Notes under the pieces: model-generated
The model's input: the letters and a program-made list of their open reading frames with translations, nothing else
Told to the model about the DNA's origin: nothing
The model's database searches: none
Made by a program: the position numbers and the translations under genes
From: Motilibacter peucedani
GTDB taxonomy: Bacteria > Actinomycetota > Actinomycetes > Motilibacterales > Motilibacteraceae
Direction of reading: 5' to 3'
NCBI RefSeq assembly: GCF_003634695.1
Contig: NZ_RBWV01000016.1
Coordinates: 62,001 to 126,000 of the forward strand
Length of the DNA: 64,000 bases
Shown: positions 10,063-18,328 of the stretch, one piece after another
How the letters are laid out: every line of letters starts with the position of its first letter
Numbering within the stretch: the stretch's first letter is position 1

Positions 10063-10628
10063 GGGCGCGGACGGCGCTCGTCGACCGCGTCGACGCGCAG
10101 GCGGCCGTCGCGGCGCTGGCGGCCTCGCTCGTGCGCGACGGCGACAGCATCGCGGTCGGCGCCGGGCCCGCGACCGTGGCGCTCTCCCGCGTCCTCGCCG
10201 AGCGGGAGGAGCTCTCCGTCGTCACCAACTCGGTGCCCGTCGCCCAGGAGCTGTCCGGCCACCGCGGCATCGACGTCTTCATCACCGGCGGCAGCGTGCG
10301 CGGACCGCGGCAGGCCGTCCTCGGGCTGCCCGGCGACCAGACCCTGACGGGCATGCGCACGACGCTGGCCTTCGTCGGCGGCGACGGGGTGACCGTCGAG
10401 CGCGGGCTCTCGACCGCCGAGGTGCTGGGCGCACCGACCGACCGCGCCCTGGTCGCGACCGCCGCGGCCGTGGTCGTGCTCGCCGACTCCGCCTCGCTGG
10501 GGGTCGAGTCGACCGTGCAGATCGTCGGCCTGCACGAGATGACGCACCTGGTCACCGACGCCGGCGCCGACCCCCGGGCCGTGGAGCGGTTCCGGCGGGC
10601 CGGCGTCCAGGTGCTGCTCGCGCGCTGA
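10059..10628 (+). CDS. Free-standing DeoR-type sugar-phosphate sensor domain
   Basis: A 189-residue protein that corresponds only to the C-terminal effector domain (DeoRC) of DeoR-family repressors: DRVDAQAAVAALAASLVRDG, then DSIAVGAGPATVALS, VVTNSVPVAQEL, DVFITGGSVRG and VVVLADSASLG. The N-terminal helix-turn-helix of about 60 residues is absent, and upstream sequence is the ROK gene in another frame, so this is not a frameshifted full-length regulator. GGAGGT lies seven bases before GTG 10059. Coupling to the ROK gene suggests that it senses a sugar phosphate on behalf of the ROK protein, or acts as an isomerase-like enzyme of the same fold. Confidence 0.75.
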   Translation: MRARTALVDRVDAQAAVAALAASLVRDGDSIAVGAGPATVALSRVLAEREELSVVTNSVPVAQELSGHRGIDVFITGGSVRGPRQAVLGLPGDQTLTGMRTTLAFVGGDGVTVERGLSTAEVLGAPTDRALVATAAAVVVLADSASLGVESTVQIVGLHEMTHLVTDAGADPRAVERFRRAGVQVLLAR

Positions 10629-10634
10629 CGGGCG

Positions 10635-12299
10635 TCACTCCGCCGCGTCGGCCGTGCCTCCGGCGAGGATGTCGTCTGCGTCGAGGATGCGGTAGGCGTA
10701 GCCCTGCTCGGCCAGGAAGCGCTGCCGGTGGGCCGCGAAGTCCTGGTCGACGGTGTCGCGGGCGACGACCGAGTAGAAGCGCGCCGCGCGGCGGTCGGAC
10801 TTCGGGCGCAGGACGCGGCCCAGGCGCTGGGCCTCCTCCTGGCGCGAGCCGAAGGTGCCGGACACCTGGATCGCGACGGCCGCCTCCGGCAGGTCGATCG
10901 AGAAGTTCGCGACCTTGCTGACGACCAGGGTGGTGATCTCGCCGCTCCGGAAGGCCTCGAACAGCCGCTCGCGCTCCTTCACCGTCGTCTCGCCCTTGAT
11001 CACCGGGGCGTCGAGGCGGTTGCCGAGGTCGTCGAGCTGGTCGATGTACTGCCCGATGACGAGGATCCGCTCGCCCTCGTGCAGCTCGGTGAGCCGCTCG
11101 ACGAGCCGCGCCTTCGTCGCCGTGGTCGAGCAGAGGCGGTAGCGCTCCTCCGGCTCGGCCGTCGCGTAGGTCAGCCGCTCGTGCTCGCTGAGCGTCACGC
11201 GTACCTCGACGCAGTCGGCGGGCGCGATGTAGCCCTGCGACTCGATGTCCTTCCACGGCGCGTCGTAGCGCTTGGGCCCGATCAGCGAGAAGACGTCGCC
11301 CTCCCGGCCGTCCTCGCGCACCAGCGTCGCGGTCAGGCCGATCCGGCGGCGGGCCTGGATGTCGGCGGTGAAGCGGAAGACCGGCGCCGGCAGCAGGTGC
11401 ACCTCGTCGTAGACGACCAGGCCCCAGTCGCGAGCGTCGAACACCTCGAGGTGCTGGTAGACGCCCTTCCGCTTGGTCGTCAGCACCTGGTAGGTCGCGA
11501 TGGTGACCGGGCGGATCTCCTTCTTGGAGCCGCTGTACTCGCCGATCTCGTCCTCGGTCAGCGAGGTGCGCTTGAGCAGCTCGTGGCGCCACTGGCGCGC
11601 CGAGACGGTGTTGGTGACGAGGATCAGCGTGGTCGCCTTGGCCTGCGCCATCGCGGCCGCGCCGACCAGCGTCTTGCCCGCGCCGCAGGGGAGGACCACC
11701 ACGCCGGAGCCGCCGTGCCAGAAGCCGTCGACGGCCTCCTGCTGGTAGGGCCGCAGCGTCCAGCCGTCCTGCGCGAGCTCGATCGGGTGGGCCTCGCCGT
11801 CGACGTAGCCCGCGAGGTCCTCGGCGGGCCAGCCCAGCTTGAGCAGCACCTGCTTCATGTGGCCGCGCTCGCTCGGGTGCACGACCACGGTGTCGGGGTC
11901 GACCCGCTCGCCGACCAGCGGCGCCACCTTCTTCGAGCGCAGCACCTCCTCGAGCACCGGCCGGTCGGTGGTGTGCAGCACCAGCCCGTGGACGGGGTGC
12001 TTCTCGAGCGTGAGGCGGCCGTACCGGTCCATCGTGTCGGCGATGTCGACCAGCAGGGAGTGGGGCACCGCGTAGCGGCTGTAGCGCAGCAGCGTGTCGA
12101 CGACCTGCTCGGCGTCGTGGCCGGCGGCACGCGCGTTCCAGAGCCCGAGCGGGGTGACGCGGTAGGTGTGCACGTGCTCGGGGGCGCGCTCGAGCTCGGC
12201 GAACGGGGCGATGGCGCGGCGCGCAGCGGGGGAGTCGTCGTGGTCGATCTCGAGCAGCAGGGTCTTGTCCGACTGGACGATGAGCGGGCCGTCGGTCAC
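10635..12299 (-). CDS. DNA repair helicase XPB (Ercc3-like)
   Basis: A 554-residue superfamily 2 DNA helicase, close to the usual 549. The N-terminal damage-recognition region (1-180) is followed by PYQQEAVDGFW, Walker A PCGAGKT at 204-210, the DEVH box at 298-301, GLTATLVRED and, in the second RecA domain, QRLGRVLRP. It unwinds 3'-5' and is linked to nucleotide excision repair. The start is GTG 12299 with GGAAGGA upstream. It ends six bases from the DeoRC gene. The partner helicase-C protein sits on the same strand beyond the GNAT-ArfB pair, an arrangement that recalls Rv0861c/Rv0862c of M. tuberculosis. Confidence 0.93.
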   Translation of the reverse strand: MTDGPLIVQSDKTLLLEIDHDDSPAARRAIAPFAELERAPEHVHTYRVTPLGLWNARAAGHDAEQVVDTLLRYSRYAVPHSLLVDIADTMDRYGRLTLEKHPVHGLVLHTTDRPVLEEVLRSKKVAPLVGERVDPDTVVVHPSERGHMKQVLLKLGWPAEDLAGYVDGEAHPIELAQDGWTLRPYQQEAVDGFWHGGSGVVVLPCGAGKTLVGAAAMAQAKATTLILVTNTVSARQWRHELLKRTSLTEDEIGEYSGSKKEIRPVTIATYQVLTTKRKGVYQHLEVFDARDWGLVVYDEVHLLPAPVFRFTADIQARRRIGLTATLVREDGREGDVFSLIGPKRYDAPWKDIESQGYIAPADCVEVRVTLSEHERLTYATAEPEERYRLCSTTATKARLVERLTELHEGERILVIGQYIDQLDDLGNRLDAPVIKGETTVKERERLFEAFRSGEITTLVVSKVANFSIDLPEAAVAIQVSGTFGSRQEEAQRLGRVLRPKSDRRAARFYSVVARDTVDQDFAAHRQRFLAEQGYAYRILDADDILAGGTADAAE

Positions 12300-12386
12300 G
12301 CGGGTCCTTCCGGACGTCGAGCTGGGGGTTCCAGTGTCAACCAGGCGCCGCGCGGCGCTCTTCCCGGGCAGGGGACGATGGGGACC

Positions 12387-12923
12387 ATGACCTCCGACAC
12401 CCTCGCCACGACGTACGCGGCGGTGCGCGGCGCTGTCGTCGACCCCGCGCTGCGCGACGCGCTGGTGGACGTCTGGGTCGAGGGCGTCAACGGCGGCGGA
12501 GCGGTCGGCTTCCTGGCGCCGGTGACGGCCGCGGACGTGGCGCCGGTCCTCGAGCACAAGCTCGCGTCCGTGCTGGCCGGCGACTACACGCTGGTGGTGC
12601 TGTCGGGGCCTGACGGGCCGGTCGGCCTCGCCTTCCTCGAGCGCGTCTACAAGCCGCACATGCGCCACTGGGCGACGGTCACGTGCGTGGTCGTCACGCC
12701 GGCGCTGCAGGGCCGCGGGCTCGGCCGGCGGCTGATGGAGGCGGTGCACGAGACGGCCCGCGCCGAGGGGCTGGAGGCGCTGAGACTGGCGGCGCGCGAC
12801 GGGCACGGGCTGCACGAGTTCTACGCGAGGCTGGGCTACGTCGAGATCGGGCGCTTCCCGGACGCCATCCGGGTGGCTCCCGGCGACGAGCGCGACGAGC
12901 TGCTCTTCTGGCGGCGACTCTGA
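12387..12923 (+). CDS. GNAT family N-acetyltransferase
   Basis: A 178-residue acetyltransferase. The acetyl-CoA pyrophosphate loop is VVVTPALQGRGLGRRLMEAV (Q/R-x-x-G-x-G/A as QGRGLG), and the C-terminal block LHEFYARLGYVEIGRF is typical of the last strand. The acceptor is unknown. ATG 12378 is an in-frame alternative; 12387 has better spacing from the purine-rich GGGG region. It diverges from the XPB gene over 87 bases and is followed by arfB. Confidence 0.85.
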   Translation: MTSDTLATTYAAVRGAVVDPALRDALVDVWVEGVNGGGAVGFLAPVTAADVAPVLEHKLASVLAGDYTLVVLSGPDGPVGLAFLERVYKPHMRHWATVTCVVVTPALQGRGLGRRLMEAVHETARAEGLEALRLAARDGHGLHEFYARLGYVEIGRFPDAIRVAPGDERDELLFWRRL

Positions 12924-12949
12924 GCGCGCCGCTGCGGGTCACCAGCCGG

Positions 12950-13345
12950 GTGGAGATCCCGCCCGGCGAGCTGGCGTGGCGGTTCTCCCGCTCGAGCGGA
13001 CCGGGCGGCCAGGGCGTCAACACGACCGACTCGCGGGTCGAGCTCTCCTTCGACGTCGCGCGCTCGCCCTCGCTGCCCCCGCACCTGCGCGCCCGCGCCC
13101 TCGAGCGGCTCGCCGACCGGCTGGTCGACGGCGTGCTCACCCTGTCGGCGTCTGAGCACCGCTCACAGCTGCGCAACCGCGACGCGGCCCAGCAGCGGCT
13201 CGCCTCGCTGCTGCGCGACGCGCTCGCCCCGCCCGCCGCGCCCCGCCGGCCCACCCGGCCGACCCTGGGCTCCCAGCGCCGGCGCGTCGAGGCCAAGAAG
13301 CAGCGCGGCGAGACCAAGCGCCTGCGCCGCTCTCACGACGACTGA
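12950..13345 (+). CDS. arfB: Peptidyl-tRNA hydrolase ArfB (RF-1 domain, ribosome rescue)
   Basis: A short release-factor-like protein with the catalytic GGQ in SGPGGQGVNTTDSRVEL and a lysine/arginine-rich tail (RRRVEAKKQRGETKRLRRS) that enters the empty mRNA channel of stalled ribosomes. It hydrolyses peptidyl-tRNA on non-stop ribosomes. The start is uncertain: GTG 12950 gives 131 residues, but homology reaches about ten residues further upstream, to CTG 12920 or 12932, which overlaps the GNAT stop. It converges on the helicase-C gene with a two-base gap. Confidence 0.88.
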   Translation: MEIPPGELAWRFSRSSGPGGQGVNTTDSRVELSFDVARSPSLPPHLRARALERLADRLVDGVLTLSASEHRSQLRNRDAAQQRLASLLRDALAPPAAPRRPTRPTLGSQRRRVEAKKQRGETKRLRRSHDD

Positions 13346-13347
13346 GC

Positions 13348-15723
13348 TCAGGCCGGGGCGTTGGCAGCAGGGGCGATGCCGGTGATGCGGGCCACGGCAA
13401 AGGTGCGCACCGAGTCGGTGAGGTGGTCGAAGGCCGTGACGTAGCCGCCCTCGACGCTCATCGGCTCGACCACGCGCTCGGTGGCCGACGCCTCGGCGTT
13501 GACGTAGCCGATGACGACGGGCACCTGCTGCTGCACCGCCTGGCGCAGCAGCGCCACGACCTCGGCGGTGGCGACGCGCGGCACGCCGAAGCTCGACGCG
13601 GGCAGCCGGGGGTCGCGGCGCACGCTCGCGGCGGCGCGGTCACCGGCGCGTACGGCCCGGACCGCCGCGGCCAGCGTCCCGTCCGGCGGGGCGGGGGGCT
13701 CGCCGACCAGGCGCGGAGGCCGCGGGCGGTGGGGGCTGCGGCGTGAGTCAGGGCGGCGGACGACCACCTCGCCCTCGGCGGACTCGGCCGCCGGCGCCAG
13801 GCCGAGCGAGCGCAGGCGCTCGAGCACCATGTCGACCGGTGCCTGCGCGGCCAGGACGGTCGGCGCCAGCCGGCGCAGCCGCAGCTGGGCCGCGCGCCGG
13901 TCGGCGACGAGCTCGGTGAGGACGGCGGGGTCGTCGCAGCGCAGGTACGCAGAGGCGGTGCCGACGCGTACGCGGCCGTGGCGGCGGGCGACGTCCTCGA
14001 GCAGGTACGCGAGCGGCTGGGGCACGGGGGTGCGCGAGTGGGTGGTGAGCAGCTCGAGCAGCTCGCCGGAGCTGCGCCCGGCGTCGAGCGCGCGGCGCAC
14101 GGAGTCGGCGGTCAGCCGGTAGACCGTGGCGCCGCCGGTGCTCTCGACGTCGGCCATCAGGGCGATCTCGCGGGCCAGCGCCGGCACGAGCGGACCGGGA
14201 GCGACGACGGTGAGGTCGGCCTGGAGCAGGATCTCGGTGCTCGGCTCGGGCAGCCCCGGCGCGAGCGCCGCGGCGACGGCGTCCTCGTCGGAGTCGAGCA
14301 GCCGCCGCCCGGCCGCGGAGAGGGCGCCGCGGCCGGTGACGCCGAGCACCTCCGCCTCGGCCAGGGTCCAGCCCACCAGCGCGTCGCGCGAGCGCCCGGC
14401 CCGGCGGGGACGGTGCCAGGTCAGCCGGGCCAGCAGGCTGTCGCGCTCGACCGCCAGTCCGGCCCCGACGTCCGCGAGAGCGGTCAGGACCGAGGTGCGC
14501 AGGTCGGGCGCGAGCGCGCGGTCGAGGCCGGGCCCGAGGGCGTTGAGCGGCTTGTCGCGCTCGTCGCGGGCCCCGGCGAGGGACGCCACCCGCGTCGATG
14601 CGAGCCACGCCTGCGCGAGGACGGCCCAGCGGCGCTCGACGGGCTGCGCGAGCCAGGTGTCGTAGGCGGGGCCGGGCAGCCACTCGTCGCCCTCGAGGCT
14701 CGGGCCGAACAGGCCGGCCGAGTGCGCGGTCTCGACGACCAGCGCGGCGGTCGGCTCGTCGACGTCGAGCGCGACCGCCGTGCGCTTCAGGTCGCGGACG
14801 CTGAGCCCGCCCTGCCGCAGGACCGCAGGCGGGGCCAGCCCCCAGGACTCGAGCAGGTCCTCGCACCGGCGCACGAGGTCGTAGGCGGCCTGCGCGGCCG
14901 CCTGCTCGGCCGAGCGCACGCCGCGCTCGGTGGTCGCGAGGGCCGGGGGCACCGGCGCCGGATCGGCGTGGACGCGGCCGCCGCGCAGGTGCAGCGCGAC
15001 CTCGAGCGGGAGGGTCACCGTCTCGGGGCCCGTCGGCACGAGCAGGCCGTGGGCGAGCAGCCACTCGACCGGCGTGCGGGCCGAGCCGGGGTCGACCTGG
15101 CGGCGGGCCGAGGGCAGCGCTCCGGCCGGCGGCCCCCACTCGAGGCGGGCGAGCGCCTCGCGGGCGCCGGGCGGGGCGCCGGCGAGCAGCGCGTCGAGAG
15201 CTGCGGCGTCGGAGAGGACGGCGGCGACCGCGGCCGCGTCACGGGTGACGTCGCCGGTGGTGGAGGCCCCGAGCGCACGCACCAGCGACGCGACGGCCTC
15301 CGGCGACGCGCCGGTGAGCAGCGTCTCGACCGGCGGGCCGAGCCCGGCCGGCTCGCGGACGGCGGTGCGGACGGCGCGCACCAGGCGTACCTCGTCGCCC
15401 TCGCCCCACACCAGCGCCTGCTCGCGCAGCACCGCCAGCACGGCACGGGCGTCGGCGCCCCAGCGCGCGGTCACCTCGGCCGCCGTCGTGGGCTCGGGCA
15501 GCGTCGCCAGCACCTCGACCACCTGGAGGCCGGCGAGGTCGAGCCGGTCGAGGGCGCGCGCCACGCTCGGCGCGCTGGTGGCGCGGGTCGCGAGCGCGCC
15601 GACGTCGGCGGGCACCGGGCCGAGCAGGTCGGGACGGGCCCGCAGCAGCGCGGCGAGCGCGGCGTCGTCGCGCGCCCGCAGGTCGTCGGCCAGGCTGCGC
15701 ACGGGAGCCCCGCGGTCGGTCAC
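13348..15723 (-). CDS. Helicase-C/WYL-like partner of XPB
   Basis: A 791-residue protein covered by the XPB/Ssl2-like helicase-associated domain (PF13625) in its middle and by a WYL-like beta domain at its end (VPVVIGYVNAEASATERVVE, then TFAVARITGI). The first half is alanine- and leucine-rich helical repeats. There is no Walker A or DEAD box, so it is not itself a helicase. Orthologues lie near XPB in Actinobacteria, which suggests a DNA-repair or DNA-sensing role. Its GTG start overlaps the stop of the upstream small membrane protein by four bases, making a two-gene operon. Confidence 0.85.
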   Translation of the reverse strand: MTDRGAPVRSLADDLRARDDAALAALLRARPDLLGPVPADVGALATRATSAPSVARALDRLDLAGLQVVEVLATLPEPTTAAEVTARWGADARAVLAVLREQALVWGEGDEVRLVRAVRTAVREPAGLGPPVETLLTGASPEAVASLVRALGASTTGDVTRDAAAVAAVLSDAAALDALLAGAPPGAREALARLEWGPPAGALPSARRQVDPGSARTPVEWLLAHGLLVPTGPETVTLPLEVALHLRGGRVHADPAPVPPALATTERGVRSAEQAAAQAAYDLVRRCEDLLESWGLAPPAVLRQGGLSVRDLKRTAVALDVDEPTAALVVETAHSAGLFGPSLEGDEWLPGPAYDTWLAQPVERRWAVLAQAWLASTRVASLAGARDERDKPLNALGPGLDRALAPDLRTSVLTALADVGAGLAVERDSLLARLTWHRPRRAGRSRDALVGWTLAEAEVLGVTGRGALSAAGRRLLDSDEDAVAAALAPGLPEPSTEILLQADLTVVAPGPLVPALAREIALMADVESTGGATVYRLTADSVRRALDAGRSSGELLELLTTHSRTPVPQPLAYLLEDVARRHGRVRVGTASAYLRCDDPAVLTELVADRRAAQLRLRRLAPTVLAAQAPVDMVLERLRSLGLAPAAESAEGEVVVRRPDSRRSPHRPRPPRLVGEPPAPPDGTLAAAVRAVRAGDRAAASVRRDPRLPASSFGVPRVATAEVVALLRQAVQQQVPVVIGYVNAEASATERVVEPMSVEGGYVTAFDHLTDSVRTFAVARITGIAPAANAPA

Positions 15724-15956
15724 GAGCGCGGGATGCGGCGCGCGCGCACGCCCACGAGCAGCCCGCACAGGGCGACCGCGAAGCCGAGCGGCGCGAGCAG
15801 CGCGAGCAGGTAGACCAGGACGGGGAGCGGGTCGGTGCCCAGCAGGAGGGGCACGACGGCGGCCACGCAGGCCAGCGCGCCGGCGACGAAGATCACACCG
15901 CCGACGACCACCCAGCGGTCGCCAGGGCCGGGCGTGTCGCGGTCGTTCGGGCGCAT
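15720..15956 (-). CDS. Small two-span membrane protein
   Basis: A 78-residue protein with a short charged N-terminus (MRPNDRDTPGPGDRW) and two hydrophobic segments: VVGGVIFVAGALACVAAVV and PVLVYLLALLAPLGFAVALC, ending in arginine-rich GVRARRIP. I do not recognise the family. It is translationally coupled to the helicase-C gene (four-base overlap). I choose ATG 15956 because TACGCT lies seven bases upstream of it; a longer reading to 16052 has no support. Confidence 0.7.
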   Translation of the reverse strand: MRPNDRDTPGPGDRWVVVGGVIFVAGALACVAAVVPLLLGTDPLPVLVYLLALLAPLGFAVALCGLLVGVRARRIPRS

Positions 15957-15963
15957 ATGCCCA

Positions 15964-15969
15964 AGCGTA
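15964..15969 (-). promoter_or_regulatory. -10 element of a leaderless promoter (membrane protein/helicase-C operon)
   Basis: On the minus strand TACGCT precedes ATG 15956 by seven bases, with no ribosome-binding site between them. Confidence 0.55.
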
Positions 15970-16105
15970 GGCGCCGTGGGACGGGTAACCTGACGCCCGC
16001 CCGGCACGACCGGGGGCCCGCGCCGCAGAGCCGGAGCCGGCAGCGGATCCACACCGCGTGCCCTCTACCCCCAGACAGCCTGCCCAACCCAGCGAGGAGG
16101 ACGCC

Positions 16106-16489
16106 GTGCCGACCGGCAAGGTGAAGTGGTACGACACGGACAAGGGCTTCGGCTTCGCCACCAGCGACGACGGCGGCGACGTCTTCGTGCACGCCTCCGC
16201 GCTCCCGGCGGGCGCGACGGCGCTCAAGCCGGGCCAGCGCATCGAGTTCGGCGTCGCGCAGGGCAACCGCGGCACCCAGGCGATGGCCGTCCGGCTGCTG
16301 GACGCGCCCCCCTCGCTCGCGAAGGCCGCGCGCCGCAAGCCCGACGACCTCGTGCCGATCGTGGAGGACGTCATCCGCCTGCTCGACCGGGTGGGCGAGG
16401 GCCTGCGCCGCGGGCGCTACCCCGAGCGTGCCGCCGGCGCCAAGCTGGCCGCCGTCCTCCGCGCCGTCGCCGACGACCTGGAGGCGTGA
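16106..16489 (+). CDS. Cold shock domain protein with C-terminal extension
   Basis: A 127-residue protein. Residues 1-66 are a cold shock domain that binds single-stranded nucleic acid through RNP1 (KGFGFATSD) and RNP2 (DVFVHASAL). The C-terminal 60 residues (VPIVEDVIRLLDRVGEGLRR and on) are a helical extension typical of the longer actinobacterial form, not of the 67-residue CspA. GAGGAGG stands five bases before GTG 16106. The leader is long: TAACCT at 15986-15991 is a possible -10, leaving roughly 110 untranslated bases, as in many cold shock genes. Confidence 0.9.
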   Translation: MPTGKVKWYDTDKGFGFATSDDGGDVFVHASALPAGATALKPGQRIEFGVAQGNRGTQAMAVRLLDAPPSLAKAARRKPDDLVPIVEDVIRLLDRVGEGLRRGRYPERAAGAKLAAVLRAVADDLEA

Positions 16490-16570
16490 GACAGCCGACA
16501 CCGCAGACCAGCTGGGAGCCGCATCGGAGCAGCGTGCCCGGCCCGCCCCGCACCACAGAGACGGAACCGC

Positions 16571-17821
16571 ATGAAGCCCCGAGTCCTCCCCACCCTGCTC
16601 GCCTGCGCCGCGATGGCGGCGACCACGCTGAGCGCGGCCGCCGCGCCCGCCTACGCGTCGACGACCCTCAAGCCCGGTGCCGACGTCCTCAAGGCGCTCG
16701 GCTCGGCCAAGAAGGGCACGACCATCACGCTGGCCAGCGGAAGCTGGTCGGCCCTCTGGCTCGACAAGTGGACGACGAAGAAGCTCGACCTGACCGGCGT
16801 CACGCTGCGCGGCGCCTCGCGCACCGGCGTCGTCGTCCACGGCCTGACCCTCAAGGGCGTCAAGGGCCTGACGGTCACGAACCTCACGCTGGCCAACTCG
16901 TCGTCGGCGCCCGAGAGCGTCGTGCGCATCAGCGACGGCAGCTCGCACCTGGTCTTCGACCACGTGACCGTCAAGCCGAAGGCGCACTCCGGCTTCGACA
17001 TCTGGAAGAAGACGAGCTACGTGACGGTGCGCGCCAGCATCGTCGACGGCCGCGGGGTGACCGGCAAGCTCGCCACCAACGGCACGGCACGCGCGATCAG
17101 CGTCAACGGAGCGCCGTACGACCTCGGCAGCTGGCCGTCGAACCTGACCTTCTCCGGCAACGACCTGTTCGGCGCGGGGTCCGACATCATCACGATCGCC
17201 GGCGGCAAGCACGTCGTCATCTCGGGCAACCGGATCCACGACCCGCAGAAGAACGCCGACCACAACGACGGCATCCAGTCGGTCGGCTCCGACGACCTCA
17301 AGATCGTCGGCAACCGCTTCTGGGCACCGGGCCCCAACGGCCCGGACCAGGCGATCATGCTCGGCCCGAACCGCTCCGTGAGCACGCTGCGGGTCAGCGG
17401 CACCTACATCGCCGACAACCTCGTGACGGCGTGGCGCGGCAGCGGCATCAACCTGGTCAGCACCAAGGCCACGCGGGTCATCAACAACACCGTCGGAGCC
17501 ATGGGCACGTCGGGCTCCCGCGGCTCGAGCCTGGTGAAGTCGGGCAACAGCGGGCTCCAGGTCGTCAACAACATCCTGTTCAAGGTCTACGGCTCCGGCG
17601 CGGTCGCCCGGCAGGACCACAACTGCATCGCGGACGGCGCGACGAGCAAGGACATCAAGACCTCGTCGCCGGGCTACGACACCGGCAACGACTTCAAGCT
17701 GCTCGCGTCGAGCAGGTGCCGCAACAACGCCGACTCCTCTGCCGCGACGAAGACCGACGTCGGCAACCGCAGCCGCGACGCCAAGCCGGACCGCGGTGCG
17801 TGGGAGTACGTCGGGAAGTAG
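16571..17821 (+). CDS. Secreted right-handed beta-helix protein (pectate-lyase-like)
   Basis: A 416-residue exported protein. Residues 1-30 are a Sec signal peptide (MKPRVLPTLL, a hydrophobic core, then AYAS). The body is a series of parallel beta-helix rungs with repeated N-asparagine ladders: LVFDHVTV, VISGNRIHDP, KIVGNRFW, VINNTVGAM and VVNNILFKVYG. DHNDGIQSVG and the rung pattern resemble pectate lyase 3 / NosD-type folds that cut or modify polysaccharides. No catalytic set is certain. Two cysteines near the end (NCIADG and SRCRNN) may form a disulphide. Its start is 81 bases after the cold shock gene. Confidence 0.8.
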   Translation: MKPRVLPTLLACAAMAATTLSAAAAPAYASTTLKPGADVLKALGSAKKGTTITLASGSWSALWLDKWTTKKLDLTGVTLRGASRTGVVVHGLTLKGVKGLTVTNLTLANSSSAPESVVRISDGSSHLVFDHVTVKPKAHSGFDIWKKTSYVTVRASIVDGRGVTGKLATNGTARAISVNGAPYDLGSWPSNLTFSGNDLFGAGSDIITIAGGKHVVISGNRIHDPQKNADHNDGIQSVGSDDLKIVGNRFWAPGPNGPDQAIMLGPNRSVSTLRVSGTYIADNLVTAWRGSGINLVSTKATRVINNTVGAMGTSGSRGSSLVKSGNSGLQVVNNILFKVYGSGAVARQDHNCIADGATSKDIKTSSPGYDTGNDFKLLASSRCRNNADSSAATKTDVGNRSRDAKPDRGAWEYVGK

Positions 17822-17826
17822 GCCCG

Positions 17827-18327
17827 CTACGCGATGACGGACAGGTCGCGCGCGAGCAGAGCGCGCGCGACCGGGCCCAGCTGCGCGAGCGGGGCGCCGA
17901 CCGCGAGGAAGCGGCGGGAGTGGACGCGCGCCGCCGCGTGGGCGCCGGTGCCGAGCGGCCCGGTGACCTGCGCGGCGGGCTGCGCCTGCGGCAGGCGAGC
18001 AGTGGCGATCTCGAGCAGCCAGCCCTCGAGCGGCTCGCCGTCGGGGCCGGCCTGCGCGACGGTGACGGGGTCGTCGTCGGGCGTGACGTCGATCGCGACG
18101 ACGAGGTCGGGCAGCGTACGGTTCAGCGCCACGCCCGCCGCGCACGCGGCGAGCGCCACGTCGGCGCCGCCGGTCGGCACCAGCACCAGCGTGCCCGCGC
18201 CGCAGTCGGCGACGCGCGTGCCGGAGTAGGGCGCCAGGCGGGCCAGGCGCGGCAGGCCGAGGTCGGCGAAGCCGGTGAGCACCGCGTCGCGCTCGGGCTC
18301 GCCCGCGACCAGGGCGACGACGCGCAC
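17827..18327 (-). CDS. Degenerate MqnB-like (futalosine hydrolase-like) protein
   Basis: A 166-residue protein whose start (MRVVALVAGEPERDAVLTGF) and TLVLVPTGGADVALAACAAG recall the nucleoside-phosphorylase fold of MqnB, the futalosine hydrolase of the alternative menaquinone route. It is shorter than MqnB (about 220 residues) and I cannot find the conserved catalytic glutamate/aspartate region, since it ends in a different C-terminus (LGPVARALLARDLSVIA). The locus position, next to a DUF2771 lipoprotein and an MFS gene, matches mqnB in Streptomyces from memory. It is probably a non-catalytic relic or a repurposed fold. One base separates it from the DUF2771 gene. Confidence 0.5.
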   Translation of the reverse strand: MRVVALVAGEPERDAVLTGFADLGLPRLARLAPYSGTRVADCGAGTLVLVPTGGADVALAACAAGVALNRTLPDLVVAIDVTPDDDPVTVAQAGPDGEPLEGWLLEIATARLPQAQPAAQVTGPLGTGAHAAARVHSRRFLAVGAPLAQLGPVARALLARDLSVIA

Positions 18328-18328
18328 G

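Noticed and set aside
13978-15813. Long plus-strand frame opposite the helicase-C gene
   Set aside because: Arg/Gly/Ala-rich antisense reading of a real minus-strand gene; no start signal or family.
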